A program made the translations under genes and the position numbers. The notes beneath the pieces are model-generated. The model ran no database searches and was not told the DNA's origin. It saw nothing but the letters and a program-made list of their open reading frames with translations. From assembly GCA_017962615.1 (NCBI GenBank), contig JAGCUZ010000005.1, forward strand, positions 1-52,098: a DNA stretch of 52,098 nt. The letters run 5' to 3'. This document shows, piece by piece, positions 51,685 through 52,098 of the stretch (its first letter is position 1; each line of letters opens with the position of its first letter). Origin of the DNA: Bacteroidales bacterium. Lineage in GTDB: Bacteria; Bacteroidota; Bacteroidia; Bacteroidales; P3.

Positions 51685-52098
51685 CTATTTTTTGAGGCGG
51701 TGAATTAGTTTAATTAACGGGAAGAGGATGAGACCGAGGAGGAAAGAGATTAGGATGGGGTTGATGAGGGATTTGGGGGTGATGGGTTGGATGGGCGAAA
51801 TGGGAGATGCTGTTGTTGTTTCTTTGGTGGTGCTGGCGGTTTCGGATTGGGTGAGGTGGTGGGAGTGGTCGGCGGTGCGGGCGCGAGAGGTTATCTTCTC
51901 GCGGTCGCGGTTGGTGGTGAGTCGTGTGGTGTCGCCGGTCTCGTTGGTTTGGATGAGGATGGTGGTGGTTTCACGAATGGTGTCGTGGACGGTGAGGGTG
52001 ACGGTCTGGCGGAGGGTGTCAGTCGCGGCAATCGTGCTGGTCTGTTGCGTCACGGTCTTGCTGCTTCTGCAACTCACTAATGACAGGGCAAGTGTCGC
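51685..52098 (-). CDS. small lipoprotein with C-terminal membrane segment, 5' end outside window
   Basis: The frame is open through the right edge. The visible N-terminal residues ATLALSLVSCRSSKTVTQQT look like the end of a lipoprotein signal with lipobox LVSC, so the true start lies just outside. The middle is Thr-rich (TVTLTVHDTIRETTTILIQT) and polar. The C-terminus has a hydrophobic segment, INPILISFLLGLILFPLI, followed by KLIHRLKK. It resembles small lipoproteins that accompany amidase genes in Bacteroidales, which I cannot verify here. Confidence 0.55.
   Translation of the reverse strand, partial: ATLALSLVSCRSSKTVTQQTSTIAATDTLRQTVTLTVHDTIRETTTILIQTNETGDTTRLTTNRDREKITSRARTADHSHHLTQSETASTTKETTTASPISPIQPITPKSLINPILISFLLGLILFPLIKLIHRLKK

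Overview
The window looks like a chromosomal segment of a Bacteroidales bacterium (phylum Bacteroidota) with GC-rich coding sequence. The evidence is: promoters of the TTG-N18-20-TAnnTTTG type (for example 5828-5857 and 7985-8015, both minus strand) with A/T-rich leaders instead of clear Shine-Dalgarno boxes; a tmRNA whose tag reads GENNYALAA; a PorT-family protein and a giant secreted protein with a type IX secretion C-terminal sorting domain; LpxK and a heptose kinase (Gram-negative envelope); and a Vor/Kor-type 2-oxoacid:ferredoxin oxidoreductase plus rubrerythrin (anaerobic metabolism). I cannot name the genus.

Layout. 1-4.5 kb: end of an outer-membrane barrel gene, yraN (minus), lepA and a small membrane protein. 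4.6-7.4 kb: debris of mobile DNA, namely the tail of a serine recombinase, an EFR1-type flavodoxin/ferredoxin gene, and a small degenerate island inserted at the 3' end of the tmRNA gene. That island holds a truncated tyrosine integrase, a small unknown protein and a truncated ADP-ribosylglycohydrolase, and is bounded by a 21-bp near-perfect direct repeat. 7.4-9.4 kb: tmRNA, tRNA-Asp, a HAD hydrolase, rpsT and tRNA-Glu. 9.4-16.8 kb: a conserved unknown gene, a CNNM/CorC-like protein, a Cof-type HAD phosphatase, a SulP transporter, a DMT transporter, two small membrane proteins and an ATP-grasp enzyme. 16.9-20.9 kb: rubrerythrin and the four-gene oxidoreductase operon. 21-32.3 kb: envelope and housekeeping genes all on the plus strand (ftsE, an OmpA-like gene, a FemAB/GNAT-like gene, rlmH, asparaginase, heptose kinase, porT-like, FAD oxidoreductase, uvrB, lpxK). 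They are punctuated by copies of a dispersed intergenic repeat, one of which supplies the stop codon of a gene. 32.3-34.4 kb: minus-strand D-Ala-D-Ala dipeptidase-like lipoprotein, SIMPL-domain protein and a small membrane protein. 34.4-35.66 kb: a gene-free patch packed with hairpins. 35.67-44.4 kb: a 2420-residue multidomain secreted protein, then hisS.

From about 44.4 kb to 51.66 kb the base composition becomes clearly AT-rich and the genes become accessory. These are a DUF3800 gene with an overlapping partner (minus); a strong promoter followed by a many-hairpin leader or ncRNA in front of a small membrane protein and a lipoprotein; an abortive-infection family gene flanked by two related copies of another gene's 3' end; a three-copy 14-bp repeat; and a large membrane-anchored protein whose reading frame is broken in two places. 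The first break lies exactly on the slippery heptamer A_AAA_AAG and the second in a run of eight C. The block has the appearance of a defence or variable island, but that is inference. The window closes inside a lipoprotein gene read from the opposite strand.

A roughly 100-bp hairpin-bearing repeat occurs three times in the window (about 1.65, 17.6 and 35.2 kb) and is not explained by any gene.
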